Source: Nocardioides zeae
Lineage (GTDB): Bacteria; Actinomycetota; Actinomycetes; Propionibacteriales; Nocardioidaceae
Direction of reading: 5' to 3'
NCBI RefSeq assembly: GCF_010686755.1
Contig: NZ_JAAGXA010000003.1
Location: forward strand, 62,001 to 126,000
Length of the DNA: 64,000 bases
Positions 53,317-61,406 of the stretch are shown here, one piece after another. The number at the start of each line of letters is the position of its first letter. Within the stretch, counting starts at the first letter, position 1. Position numbers and translations under genes: made by a program. The notes under the pieces were generated by a model. It saw nothing but the letters and a program-made list of their open reading frames with translations. It had not been told where the DNA came from and did no database searches.

Positions 53317-54534
53317 ATGAGCACCACCTCCGCGCTCCCCCGGCAGCCGCGGCGCCTGGGGCCGCGGGGCGCGGCGTGGTTCGACCGGGGCCTGGCGCTC
53401 GGGCTCACCGGCCTCAGCGTGCTCTCCGGCGTCGCCGCCGGGTCCCTCGCCTGGATCGGGCTGGGGCTGCTGCAGTGCGCGCCGCTGTGGTGGCGGCGCC
53501 GCTTCCCCGTGGCCGTCTACGCAGCGGTCGCCGCCGCCAGCGCGCTGCAGGTGCTGGTGCTCGACATGCCCGTGTTCTCGCAGCTCGCCTATCCCGTCGC
53601 CGTCTACTCCGTGGCCCGCTACACCTCCACAGTCCCCGGGGCCCTCGCCCTCGTCGTCGGCCTCGTCGCGGCTGCCACGGCCGCCGTGGACTGGACCTCG
53701 CCGTACGTGCCGCCGAACGACCACCCCCTGCAGCAGGTGGTCAGCTACGCGACCACGATCGGCGTCATCGTGCTCGCCGCGTGGGCGCTGGGGACGCTGG
53801 GGCGCACGCGGGCGGCGTACGTCGACGCGCTCCGCACCCACGCCGAGCAGGTCGCCCGGGAGGCCGAGCAGCGGGCCGAGCTCGCCGCCTCCGACGAGCG
53901 GGCCCGCATCGCGCGCGAGATGCACGACGTGGTCGCGCACGGGCTCTCGGTGATGGTGGTGCAGGCCGACGGGGCGCGGTACGCCGCGGCGAAGGACCCC
54001 GACGTCGCCACCACCGCGCTCGGCGCCATCGCGGCGACCGGGCGCGAGTCGCTCGGCGAGATGCGGCGGCTGCTCGGGCTGCTGCGCTCGGAGGAGACCG
54101 GGACCCGACCGCAGCCCGGCCTGGACGACCTGGCCGGTCTCCTCGAGCAGGCCCGCGCGGACGGGCTCCCGCTCACCGTGCGGCTCCCCGACCCCCTGCC
54201 GGCGGTGCCGACGGGCACGGGCCTCGTCGTCTACCGGGTGCTGCAGGAGGCGCTCACCAACGTACGGCGCCACGCCGGCCCCGTCCGCGACGTCGAGGTG
54301 GTCGTCGACGCGGAGCCGGGCGGCCTCGTCGTGCGGGTGACCGACGACGGGCGGGGCGCGGCTGCGGGCTCGTCGGGCTCGTCGGGCTCGTCGGGCGCCG
54401 GCGGCTCGGGGCGGGCCGGCGGCGGCCTCGGGCTCGTCGGGATGCGCGAGCGGGTGCGCGCCGCGGGCGGGACGCTCGCGACCGGACCGCGCGGGGGCGG
54501 AGGGTTCGAGGTCGTGGCGCGGGTGCCGGTGTGA
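53317..54534 (+). CDS. NarL-type sensor histidine kinase
   Basis: A 405-residue membrane kinase. The first 170 residues hold four to five membrane helices with little periplasmic exposure, typical of intramembrane or LiaS/DesK-like sensors. The HisKA_3 phospho-acceptor His is in RIAREMHDVVAHGLSVMVVQ; the C-terminal ATPase has VYRVLQEALTNVRRHA and GGLGLVGMRERVRAAG. The ATP lid carries a (GSS)n insert from a 9-base tandem repeat (54366-54392). It forms an operon with the response regulator 10 bases downstream. Confidence 0.92.
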   Translation: MSTTSALPRQPRRLGPRGAAWFDRGLALGLTGLSVLSGVAAGSLAWIGLGLLQCAPLWWRRRFPVAVYAAVAAASALQVLVLDMPVFSQLAYPVAVYSVARYTSTVPGALALVVGLVAAATAAVDWTSPYVPPNDHPLQQVVSYATTIGVIVLAAWALGTLGRTRAAYVDALRTHAEQVAREAEQRAELAASDERARIAREMHDVVAHGLSVMVVQADGARYAAAKDPDVATTALGAIAATGRESLGEMRRLLGLLRSEETGTRPQPGLDDLAGLLEQARADGLPLTVRLPDPLPAVPTGTGLVVYRVLQEALTNVRRHAGPVRDVEVVVDAEPGGLVVRVTDDGRGAAAGSSGSSGSSGAGGSGRAGGGLGLVGMRERVRAAGGTLATGPRGGGGFEVVARVPV

Positions 54535-54544
54535 GGATGCCGGG

Positions 54545-55282
54545 GTGAGCGCCTCGCCGATCCGCGTCTTCCTCGTCGACGACCAGCAGATGGTGCGGGC
54601 CGGGTTCCGCATGCTCGTGGAGAGCCAGGACGACCTCGTCGTCGTCGGGGAGGCCGGCGACGGCGCCGAGGCGCTGCGGCTCCTGGACGCACCGGTGGGC
54701 GCCGCGCGGCCCGTCGCCGACGTCGTGCTCATGGACGTGCGGATGCCGCGGCTCGACGGCGTCGAGGCCACGCGGGCCCTGGCCGCGCGGGCCGACACCG
54801 GGGCGCCCGTGCCCCGCGTGATCGTGCTGACGACGTTCGACCTCGACGAGTACGCCTTCGCCGCTCTCAAGGCCGGCGCCTCCGCGTTCCTCCTCAAGGA
54901 CGCCACCCCGCCCGACCTGCTGGAGGCCGTACGACGCGTGCACGCCGGCGACGCCGTCGTCGCGCCCTCCACGACCCGTCGCCTGCTCGACCACGTCGCG
55001 GCGACGCTGCCGGACGGGCTCGACCGCGGCGTACCGGGATCGCCGGGCGCGCCCGCCTCGCCCGCCGACCACCCGCGGCTCGCGACCCTGACCGAGCGCG
55101 AGGCCGAGGTGCTCGCCCTCGTCGCGCGTGGCCTGTCGAACGGGGAGATCGCCGCCGAGCTCGTGCTGGGCGAGGCGACGGTGAAGACGCACGTGGGCCG
55201 GCTGCTCGCCAAGACCGGCTCCCGCGACCGGGTGCAGCTCGTCGTGCTCGCCTACGAGGCGGGCGTGGTCGGACCGGGCTGA
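54545..55282 (+). CDS. NarL/LuxR-type response regulator
   Basis: A 245-residue regulator. The receiver domain has RVFLVDDQQMVRAGFRM, phospho-acceptor Asp in VVLMDVRMPRLDGVEA and Lys in FLLKDATPPDLL. The C-terminal LuxR HTH is LTEREAEVLALVARGLSNGE then EATVKTHVGRLLAKTGSRDR. The linker is long and Ala/Pro-rich. It is paired with the kinase just upstream. The GTG at 54545 is used. The target is unknown; the ABC/FtsX exporter 1.3 kb downstream is a candidate, since such pairs are often linked. Confidence 0.93.
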   Translation: MSASPIRVFLVDDQQMVRAGFRMLVESQDDLVVVGEAGDGAEALRLLDAPVGAARPVADVVLMDVRMPRLDGVEATRALAARADTGAPVPRVIVLTTFDLDEYAFAALKAGASAFLLKDATPPDLLEAVRRVHAGDAVVAPSTTRRLLDHVAATLPDGLDRGVPGSPGAPASPADHPRLATLTEREAEVLALVARGLSNGEIAAELVLGEATVKTHVGRLLAKTGSRDRVQLVVLAYEAGVVGPG

Positions 55283-55304
55283 GCCCGGGTGGGACACTCC
55301 CCGC

Positions 55305-56177
55305 GTGTCCCGCGCCCAGCAGCTCCTCGACCACGTCGTGGCGGCCGCCGAGGAGGACGGGTTCGGCGCGCACGCCGCCCACGTGCTCGTCGGCGACGAC
55401 GCCGCGCGGCACCTGTGGAGCGAGGACGTGCGACGCGACGTCCACTCCGCCGCCAAGGGCGTCTGCGTGCTCGCGGCGGGCATCGCCCACGACGAGGGGA
55501 TCTTCGACGTCGACGCCCCGGTCGCGCGGTGGTTCCCCGACGTGGCCGTGGGCGCGGGGGTCGAGGCCGTCACGACACGGCACCTGCTGGGGATGACGAG
55601 CGGCATCGACCTCCCCTGGTCGGAGACGCTGCTGACCGACTGGCCGGACCTCGCGGTCGAGCTCCTGTCCCGGCCGTCCGCCGGGCGGGTGTTCCAGTAC
55701 TCCAACGCCAGCACCTACACCGCCATGCGCGCGCTCGGGACCGTCGTCGGCGACGTCGCCGCCTGGCTCGGCCCCCGGCTGTTCGCGCCGCTCGGCATCG
55801 ACGCACCGCCGTGGGACCGCTGCCCGCACGGGTGGATCGCCGCCGGCGGGGGCCTCCACCTCACGGTCGACGAGCTCGCCCGCCTCGGACGGCTCGTCCG
55901 GGACGGCGGCTGCTGGGAGGGGACGCGCCTGGTCTCCGCGGACTGGCCGCGCGCCCTGCGCACGACCTGGGTCGAGCGGGACGCCCACCCCTCCTACGCC
56001 CGGTACGGCCTCGGCGCCTGGGGCGGACCCGGCGACGCGTGGCGCCTGCACGGCGCCCACGGCCAGCTGGTGATCCTCCGCGGCGACACGGTCGTGACCC
56101 TCACCGCCCACGACCACGCCGGCGCCGACCGGATGGCGGAGCGCGTCGTCGAGGCGGCGTCGTCGGTGCCGGGCTGA
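55305..56177 (+). CDS. Beta-lactamase-family serine hydrolase
   Basis: A 290-residue class C/PBP4*-type serine hydrolase. The nucleophile motif SxxK is in VHSAAKGVCVLAAGIA, the YxN motif in FQYSNASTYTAM, and the third motif in RLHGAHGQLVIL (HxG). There is no signal peptide, which argues for a cytoplasmic esterase-like role. The GTG at 55305 starts 22 bases after the response-regulator stop. The stop codon lies in the first unit of a 13-base tandem repeat. Confidence 0.87.
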   Translation: MSRAQQLLDHVVAAAEEDGFGAHAAHVLVGDDAARHLWSEDVRRDVHSAAKGVCVLAAGIAHDEGIFDVDAPVARWFPDVAVGAGVEAVTTRHLLGMTSGIDLPWSETLLTDWPDLAVELLSRPSAGRVFQYSNASTYTAMRALGTVVGDVAAWLGPRLFAPLGIDAPPWDRCPHGWIAAGGGLHLTVDELARLGRLVRDGGCWEGTRLVSADWPRALRTTWVERDAHPSYARYGLGAWGGPGDAWRLHGAHGQLVILRGDTVVTLTAHDHAGADRMAERVVEAASSVPG

Positions 56178-56229
56178 GGTGCCGGGCTGAGGAGCCGGGC
56201 TGAGGAGCCGGGCTGAGGTGCCGGGCTGA
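56165..56229. repeat. Five-copy 13-base tandem repeat at a gene end
   Basis: The unit GG(T/A)GCCGGGCTGA is repeated five times without gaps (56165, 56178, 56191, 56204, 56217). Each unit ends in TGA; because 13 is not a multiple of 3, the stops fall in all three frames. The first TGA is the real stop of the serine hydrolase gene. It probably arose by slippage. Confidence 0.9.
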
Positions 56230-56250
56230 GGAAAGTGCGCGCCGGGGAAG

Positions 56251-56342
56251 GAAAACGCGGACCGAGAGGCCCCCTGGATCGATCCATCCGAGGCTCCGGT
56301 CCGCGTTCTCTTTCTCCCGGCTCCCGACCGGTCCGCGTTTTC
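56251..56342. repeat. Inverted repeat, with a third partial copy
   Basis: GAAAACGCGGACCG (56251-56264) pairs exactly with CGGTCCGCGTTTTC (56329-56342). A partial copy, CGGTCCGCGTT, lies at 56297-56307, so two alternative stems of different size are possible. It lies in the 391-base gap between the serine hydrolase and ABC genes. Confidence 0.8.
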
Positions 56343-56445
56343 TTCGTCGGGGCCGGGGCCGGGTGGGGCGTCGGTGCGACGCACCGCGTGGCCGACCCGC
56401 CCCGGCTGCACTTTTCCGAGCCCCCGCCGAACCCGCCCACCCCGG

Positions 56446-56471
56446 CCGCCTCCACCCACGGGTGGAGGCGG
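56446..56471. repeat. 11-bp GC hairpin upstream of the ABC/FtsX operon
   Basis: CCGCCTCCACC and GGTGGAGGCGG flank a CACG loop; a smaller hairpin (56479-56495) follows. They lie about 75-120 bases before the ABC gene ATG. They could terminate the upstream transcript or lie in the leader of the downstream one. I see no gene in 56178-56568. Confidence 0.65.
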
Positions 56472-56568
56472 GGTCCACCGCGGGTCGCACCCGCGTCGTA
56501 CCACCGCCCCCGAGGATCAACCGCTCGCGTGACGACGCGGAGGGGGCGCCGTCCCTAGCGTTCCGGTC

Positions 56569-57390
56569 ATGTCCACCACACCCTTCACCGACCTGGTCCA
56601 GCCCGCCCCGAGCGGACCCGTCCTCGCGGCGAGCGCCCGGGGCCTGACGAAGACCTACGGCCGGGGCGACGCCGAGGTGCACGCCCTCCGCGGCGTCGAC
56701 CTCGACGTGCCGGCCGGCCGGTTCACGGCGGTCATGGGCACCTCGGGGTCCGGCAAGTCCACCCTCATGCACTGCCTGGCGGGGCTCGACCAGCCGTCCG
56801 CGGGCTCCGTGACGATCGCCGGGCGTCGGCTCGACGGGCTCGGCGACGACGACCTGACGCGGTTCCGGCGCGACCACGTCGGCTTCGTCTTCCAGGCGTT
56901 CAACCTGCTGCCGATGCTGACCGCCGGCCAGAACATCCTGCTGCCGTTCGAGCTCGCGGGCCGGAAGGTCGACGCGGGCGTCCGGGCGCGGTACGACGAG
57001 GTCGTCGCCACCCTCGGCCTCGGCGACCGCCTCGGGCACCGCCCGGGGGAGCTGTCCGGCGGCCAGCAGCAGCGAGTGGCCATCGCCCGCGCGCTCGTCG
57101 CGCAGCCCGCCATCGTCTTCGCGGACGAGCCGACCGGCAACCTCGACTCGGACACGTCCGCGGAGGTGCTCGGCTTCCTGCGGCGCTGCGTCCGCGAGCT
57201 CGGCCAGACGGTGGTGATGGTGACGCACGAGCTGGACGCCGCGGCGTACGCCGACGACGTCGTCGTGCTCGCCGACGGCACGGTGCGGGCGCACCTCGTC
57301 GAGCCGGACGCCGACCGGCTCGTCGCGACGCTGCGGCCGGGCAGCACGGGTCCCCTCAGCACGGGCGGGCACGGGGGTGTCGCCCGATGA
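56569..57390 (+). CDS. MacB/LolD-type ABC transporter ATPase
   Basis: A 273-residue ATPase. Walker A is VMGTSGSGKSTLMHCLAGLD, the Q-loop FVFQAFNLLPMLTAGQNILL, the signature PGELSGGQQQRVAIARALVA, and Walker B IVFADEPTGNLDSDTSAEVL. It powers a MacB-type system with the FtsX-like permease whose ATG overlaps its stop. Such pairs export or sense antimicrobial peptides or move lipoproteins. The ATG is at 56569. A two-component system of the kind often linked to such pairs lies 2 kb upstream. Confidence 0.94.
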   Translation: MSTTPFTDLVQPAPSGPVLAASARGLTKTYGRGDAEVHALRGVDLDVPAGRFTAVMGTSGSGKSTLMHCLAGLDQPSAGSVTIAGRRLDGLGDDDLTRFRRDHVGFVFQAFNLLPMLTAGQNILLPFELAGRKVDAGVRARYDEVVATLGLGDRLGHRPGELSGGQQQRVAIARALVAQPAIVFADEPTGNLDSDTSAEVLGFLRRCVRELGQTVVMVTHELDAAAYADDVVVLADGTVRAHLVEPDADRLVATLRPGSTGPLSTGGHGGVAR

Positions 57391-59915
57391 GGACCGTGCT
57401 GCTCGCGTCGCTGCGGACGCACACCCGGCGCTACGTGGCCGCCGTGCTCGCGGTCGCGATCGCCGTCGCCTTCGTCGTCGTGACCGACGCACTCGCCTCG
57501 GCGGCACGGGGCGGGCTCACCGAGGAAGTGGGCAAGCCCTACGAGAAGGGGGACCTCGTCGTCACCGGCGGGGCGGTCGACGGGTGGCCCTCGAACGAGG
57601 GCGTCGAGGCCGTCGTGGGACTCGCCGCGGACGAGGGCGACAGCGCCGCACCGCTGGCCGACGCCTGGCTGCCGGTCGACCGCACCGACGGCACGTCGAT
57701 CATCGACGACGCCCCGGTCGGCACGTGGCCCGACGACCCGGCCCTCGTGTGGCAGGACCTCGTCGAGGGACGCGGCGTCGCGGCGCCCGACGAGGCCGTC
57801 GCCGACGCCTCCCGCGCCCGGGCGAACGACCTCGGGATCGGCGACGAGGTGGTCGTCGGCACCGGGGACGCGGCGACCACCCTCACCATCGTCGGCCTGG
57901 CCGACGGCACGACGTTCACCTCGAGCGCCCTGTGGGCGGACTTCTCCGTGGTCGCGTCGTTCGACGGGTGGGCGGCGGAGACGGTGACGTACGCCGTCGG
58001 TCCGGGCCGCTCGGTCGACGACGCCGCGGCGGGGATCGCGGCGCTGGGGGGCACGGAGACCGAGGTCGGGGACCTCGTCACCTGGTCGCCCGCCGAGGTC
58101 GCCGCCGACCGCCTGCAGAAGGCGAACCAGCAGGTCGACGTGCTGTCCATGGTGGTGCTGCTCTTCGCCGCCATCGCCGCGGTCGTGTCCGTGATGGTCA
58201 TCGCCAACACGTTCTCGATCCTCTTCGCGCAGCGCCAGCGCGACCTCGCGCTGCTCCGCTGCGTGGGCGCCACCCGCCGGCAGGTACGTCGCTCCGTGCG
58301 CCTCGAGGCCCTCGTCGTCGGCCTGCTGTCGTCGGCCACCGGCCTGCTGGTGGGCGCCGCGCTCGGATTCGGCGGCGTCGCGCTGCTGCGGGCGACCGTC
58401 GACTTCCCGCTGGGCACGCCGGAGCCGTCACCGGTGTGGTGGGGCGCGGCGTTCGTCGGCGGCGCGCTGACGACGGTGGTCGCGGCCTGGGTCCCGACGC
58501 GCACCGCCACCCGGGTCAGCCCGCTCGCCGCCCTGCGCCCGGAGGCGGCGCCGAGCGTCCGCACGGCCGCCGGTCGGGTGCGGATCGCCCTCGGCCTGCT
58601 GGTGCTGGGGGCCGGCGCGGTGGGCCTGGCCGCCGCCGTGTCGGCGGCCGACATGGTCGTGATGGTCGCCGGCGGCACCCTGTTCTTCGGCGGCGTCGTC
58701 CTGCTCGGCCCCGTCCTCGTGCCGGCCGTGCTGCGGCTCGTGGGCCTGCTCGTGCGCCGTACCGGCCCCACGGCGCGCATCGCCGGGGACAACGCGGTGC
58801 GCAACCCGCGGCGTACGGCCGCGACCACCGCCTCCCTCCTCATCGGGGTCACGCTGACGACGGCCGTGCTCACCGGCATGGCGAGCGCCCGCACGGCGAC
58901 GGACCGGGAGATGGACGAGCAGTACCCGGTCGACGTCACCGTCGCCGCCGAGGACGGCCCCATCGGGGCGGAGCTCGCCGACCGTGTCACCGGCCTCCCC
59001 GGGGTCGAGGCGTCCCTGGTCGTGCCGGGCGGCGAGGTCGCAGCGGCACCGGTCGTCGACGACACCGTCGCCGGGGTGCCCGCCGACGAGCTCTTCACCG
59101 ACGACGCCCTCCCCGTGGTGTCGCCCGGGGCGGCGACCGGGGGCGACCTCGACGAGGTCGTCCGCGGCGACCGCGGGATCGCGCTCCCTCAGGACGACGA
59201 GATCCTCGTGCCGTCCGGGATCACCGGCGCGGCGGGGCTGACCGAGCGGCTCGAGGTGAGCACGCCGCGCGGGTCGGTGACCCTGCGGGCGCGCTACGTC
59301 GACAGCGCCTGGGGCACGGCGGCCATCGTCGCGCCGGACACCCTGGAGACCCTGCTGGGGCGGGACACGACGGCGTACGCCGCGTGGCTGCGCGCCGACG
59401 GCGACGACCTCGACGACCTGCTCGCCGACCTCGACGCGACCACCGCCGGCACCGGGGCGTCGGTGACGCCGCTGGTCGAGCAGCGCAACTGGATCGACCG
59501 GCAGCTCGACATCGTCGTCATCGCGGTCGTGGGCCTGCTCGGGATCGGCGTGCTCATCGCGCTCATCGGCATCGGCAACACGCTGGGGCTCTCGGTGCTG
59601 GAGCGGTCGCGGGAGAACGCGTTGCTGCGGGCGCTGGGCCTCACGCGGCGGCAGCTGCGCCGCACGCTCGCCACCGAGGGGGTGCTGCTGTCGGTGGTCG
59701 CCACGCTCATCGGCACGGCGGTCGGGGTCCTCTTCGCCACGATCGGGGTGAAGGTGATGGTGCAGCCGTCGATCCCGGACGCGGCCATGGTGCTGCCGTA
59801 CGGACAGCTGGCGGTGGTGGTGCTGGTCGCCGCGCTCGCCGGTCTCGTCGCCTGCGTGCTCCCCGCCCGCCGCGCCTCCCGCACCGCCCCCGCCGCGGGG
59901 CTGACGGCGGACTGA
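57387..59915 (+). CDS. FtsX-like/MacB-type ABC permease
   Basis: An 842-residue membrane protein with duplicated FtsX domains: an N-terminal helix (residues 10-35), a large extracytoplasmic part (about 40-240), three helices (about 250-400), a second helix cluster near 410-460, another extracytoplasmic part, and three C-terminal helices (about 700-830). Characteristic motifs are RQRDLALLRCVGATRRQVRR and RSRENALLRALGLTRRQLRR. It forms the permease of a mechanotransmission-type ABC system with the preceding ATPase (ATGA overlap). Repeat locus D follows its stop. Confidence 0.93.
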   Translation: MRTVLLASLRTHTRRYVAAVLAVAIAVAFVVVTDALASAARGGLTEEVGKPYEKGDLVVTGGAVDGWPSNEGVEAVVGLAADEGDSAAPLADAWLPVDRTDGTSIIDDAPVGTWPDDPALVWQDLVEGRGVAAPDEAVADASRARANDLGIGDEVVVGTGDAATTLTIVGLADGTTFTSSALWADFSVVASFDGWAAETVTYAVGPGRSVDDAAAGIAALGGTETEVGDLVTWSPAEVAADRLQKANQQVDVLSMVVLLFAAIAAVVSVMVIANTFSILFAQRQRDLALLRCVGATRRQVRRSVRLEALVVGLLSSATGLLVGAALGFGGVALLRATVDFPLGTPEPSPVWWGAAFVGGALTTVVAAWVPTRTATRVSPLAALRPEAAPSVRTAAGRVRIALGLLVLGAGAVGLAAAVSAADMVVMVAGGTLFFGGVVLLGPVLVPAVLRLVGLLVRRTGPTARIAGDNAVRNPRRTAATTASLLIGVTLTTAVLTGMASARTATDREMDEQYPVDVTVAAEDGPIGAELADRVTGLPGVEASLVVPGGEVAAAPVVDDTVAGVPADELFTDDALPVVSPGAATGGDLDEVVRGDRGIALPQDDEILVPSGITGAAGLTERLEVSTPRGSVTLRARYVDSAWGTAAIVAPDTLETLLGRDTTAYAAWLRADGDDLDDLLADLDATTAGTGASVTPLVEQRNWIDRQLDIVVIAVVGLLGIGVLIALIGIGNTLGLSVLERSRENALLRALGLTRRQLRRTLATEGVLLSVVATLIGTAVGVLFATIGVKVMVQPSIPDAAMVLPYGQLAVVVLVAALAGLVACVLPARRASRTAPAAGLTAD

Positions 59916-59930
59916 GCGCCCGTCCCTGCG

Positions 59931-60027
59931 CGTCGAGTTGTCACGTACGCCGCATCGGGCGTCGAGTTGTCACGCGTCATTCGTGACAACTCGGCGCGCT
60001 CACCGCGGCGTACGTGACAACTCGGCG
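59931..60027. repeat. Palindromic repeat element, locus D (nested stem)
   Basis: The outer arms CGAGTTGTCACGTACGCCGC (59934-59953) and 60005-60024 pair perfectly over 20 bp. Inside are inner arms CGAGTTGTCACG (59963-59974) and 59982-59993 (12 bp) with a 7-base loop. It lies between the convergent FtsX (+) and YciI (-) genes. It is the most regular member of the family. Confidence 0.88.
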
Positions 60028-60034
60028 GGGAACC

Positions 60035-60331
60035 TCAGGCGAACGCGTCCTTGCCGGGGCCGAGGACGGGGAGCCACTCGCGGACGACCTGGTCGACGAC
60101 GACGCCGACCTTCACGAACGGGTCCTCCGCCGTCAAGGCCCGCACCTCGTCGGCCGAGTCGCCCCGGAAGAAGATGAGGGCGCCGGCGGGCTCGTCGGCG
60201 CCCCAGGGCCCGGAGACGACCAACCGGCCGGCCTCGGCGAGGCCGGCCAGGTACTCCCGGTGCGTCGCCCGCTCCGCGTCCCGCAGGGCCACGTCGTCGG
60301 AGTAGGTGTAGGTCACCGCGTAGATGCTCAT
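60035..60331 (-). CDS. YciI-like protein
   Basis: A 98-residue protein of the YciI/DGPF fold. The typical features are IYAVTYTYSDD at the start, a central GRLVVSGPWGADEP and the turn ALTAEDPFVKVGVV with the conserved Asp-Pro. Its fold is ferredoxin-like; no enzymatic role is established for most members. The ATG at 60331 is chosen because GGGAGG then has 9-base spacing; the ATG at 60340 touches it directly. Confidence 0.85.
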   Translation of the reverse strand: MSIYAVTYTYSDDVALRDAERATHREYLAGLAEAGRLVVSGPWGADEPAGALIFFRGDSADEVRALTAEDPFVKVGVVVDQVVREWLPVLGPGKDAFA

Positions 60332-60371
60332 GCCGGGCATCCTCCCAGGCCCTGCTGGCTATGCTGCGCGC

Positions 60372-61406
60372 GTGTCCGCCGTCGATCGTCCCGGGCCCGA
60401 CTGGCCGGGCGTGCAGCTGCACGTCGTCACCGGCAAGGGCGGCACCGGGAAGTCCACCGTCGCTGCCGCGCTCGCCCTCGCGCTCGCCTCGCGGGGCAAG
60501 GACGTGCTCCTCTGTGAGGTCGAGGGCCGCCAGGGCATCGCCCGCATGTTCGACGTCGACCCGCTGCCCTACGAGGAGCGCCGGATCGCGAAGGGCCTCC
60601 CGGCGGAGCCGAGCGGCGCGGCGGGCACGGTCCACGCCCTGCACATCGACGCCGAGTCGGCGCTGCTCGACTACCTGGCGATGTACTACCGCCTCGGCCG
60701 CGCCGGCCGCGCCCTCGACAAGTTCGGCGTCGTCGAGTTCGCGACCACGATCGCCCCCGGCGTGCGCGACGTGCTCCTCACCGGCAAGGTCTTCGAGGCG
60801 GCCAAGCCGGGCCGTCGGGGCAAGAACGCGCGCCAGTACGACGCGGTCGTGCTCGACGCGCCCCCGACGGGCCGCATCACCCAGTTCCTCAACGTCTCCG
60901 ACGAGCTGGCCGGCCTGGCCAAGGTCGGGCCGGTGAAGTCGCAGGCCGACCTCATGATGACCCTGTTCCGCTCCTCGCGGACGGCGGTGCACTTCGTGAC
61001 CGTGCTCGAGGAGATGCCCGTGCAGGAGACGGCCGACGGGATCGCCGACCTCCGCCGCACCGGGCTGCCCGTGGGCGGGGTCGTGGTCAACCTGACCCGT
61101 CCCGACGAGCTGGACGCCGACGACCTGGCGGCCGTCACCGCGGGTACGGCGCAGGCCGCGCCCCTCGCCGAGGACCTGGCCGCCGCGGGGATCGACGGCG
61201 GGCCCGACGAGCTCGCCGACCTCGCGGAGCACCTGCTCGCGCAGGGCCGGGACCACGCGGAGCGGAAGGCGCTCGAGGACGCGCAGCGGGCTCTGGTCGC
61301 GACGTACGGCGTCCCCACCTACGAGCTGCCCCGCATGGCGGGCGGCGTCGACCTCGGCGGGCTCTACGAGCTGGCCGGGCACCTGCGGCGACAGGGGATG
61401 GCATGA
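60372..61406 (+). CDS. ArsA/GET3-like ATPase, first of a pair (Rv3679-like)
   Basis: A 344-residue deviant-Walker ATPase. The P-loop is HVVTGKGGTGKSTVAAALAL, followed by the switch motif VVLDAPPTGRITQFLNV. The family includes ArsA and the tail-anchored-protein factor GET3, but no arsenic genes are nearby and no metal-binding Cys set is seen. Its stop overlaps the ATG of a related ATPase, so they probably form a heterodimer, as known for M. tuberculosis Rv3679-Rv3680. The GTG at 60372 is the best start; the upstream open frame is antisense to YciI. Confidence 0.9.
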   Translation: MSAVDRPGPDWPGVQLHVVTGKGGTGKSTVAAALALALASRGKDVLLCEVEGRQGIARMFDVDPLPYEERRIAKGLPAEPSGAAGTVHALHIDAESALLDYLAMYYRLGRAGRALDKFGVVEFATTIAPGVRDVLLTGKVFEAAKPGRRGKNARQYDAVVLDAPPTGRITQFLNVSDELAGLAKVGPVKSQADLMMTLFRSSRTAVHFVTVLEEMPVQETADGIADLRRTGLPVGGVVVNLTRPDELDADDLAAVTAGTAQAAPLAEDLAAAGIDGGPDELADLAEHLLAQGRDHAERKALEDAQRALVATYGVPTYELPRMAGGVDLGGLYELAGHLRRQGMA

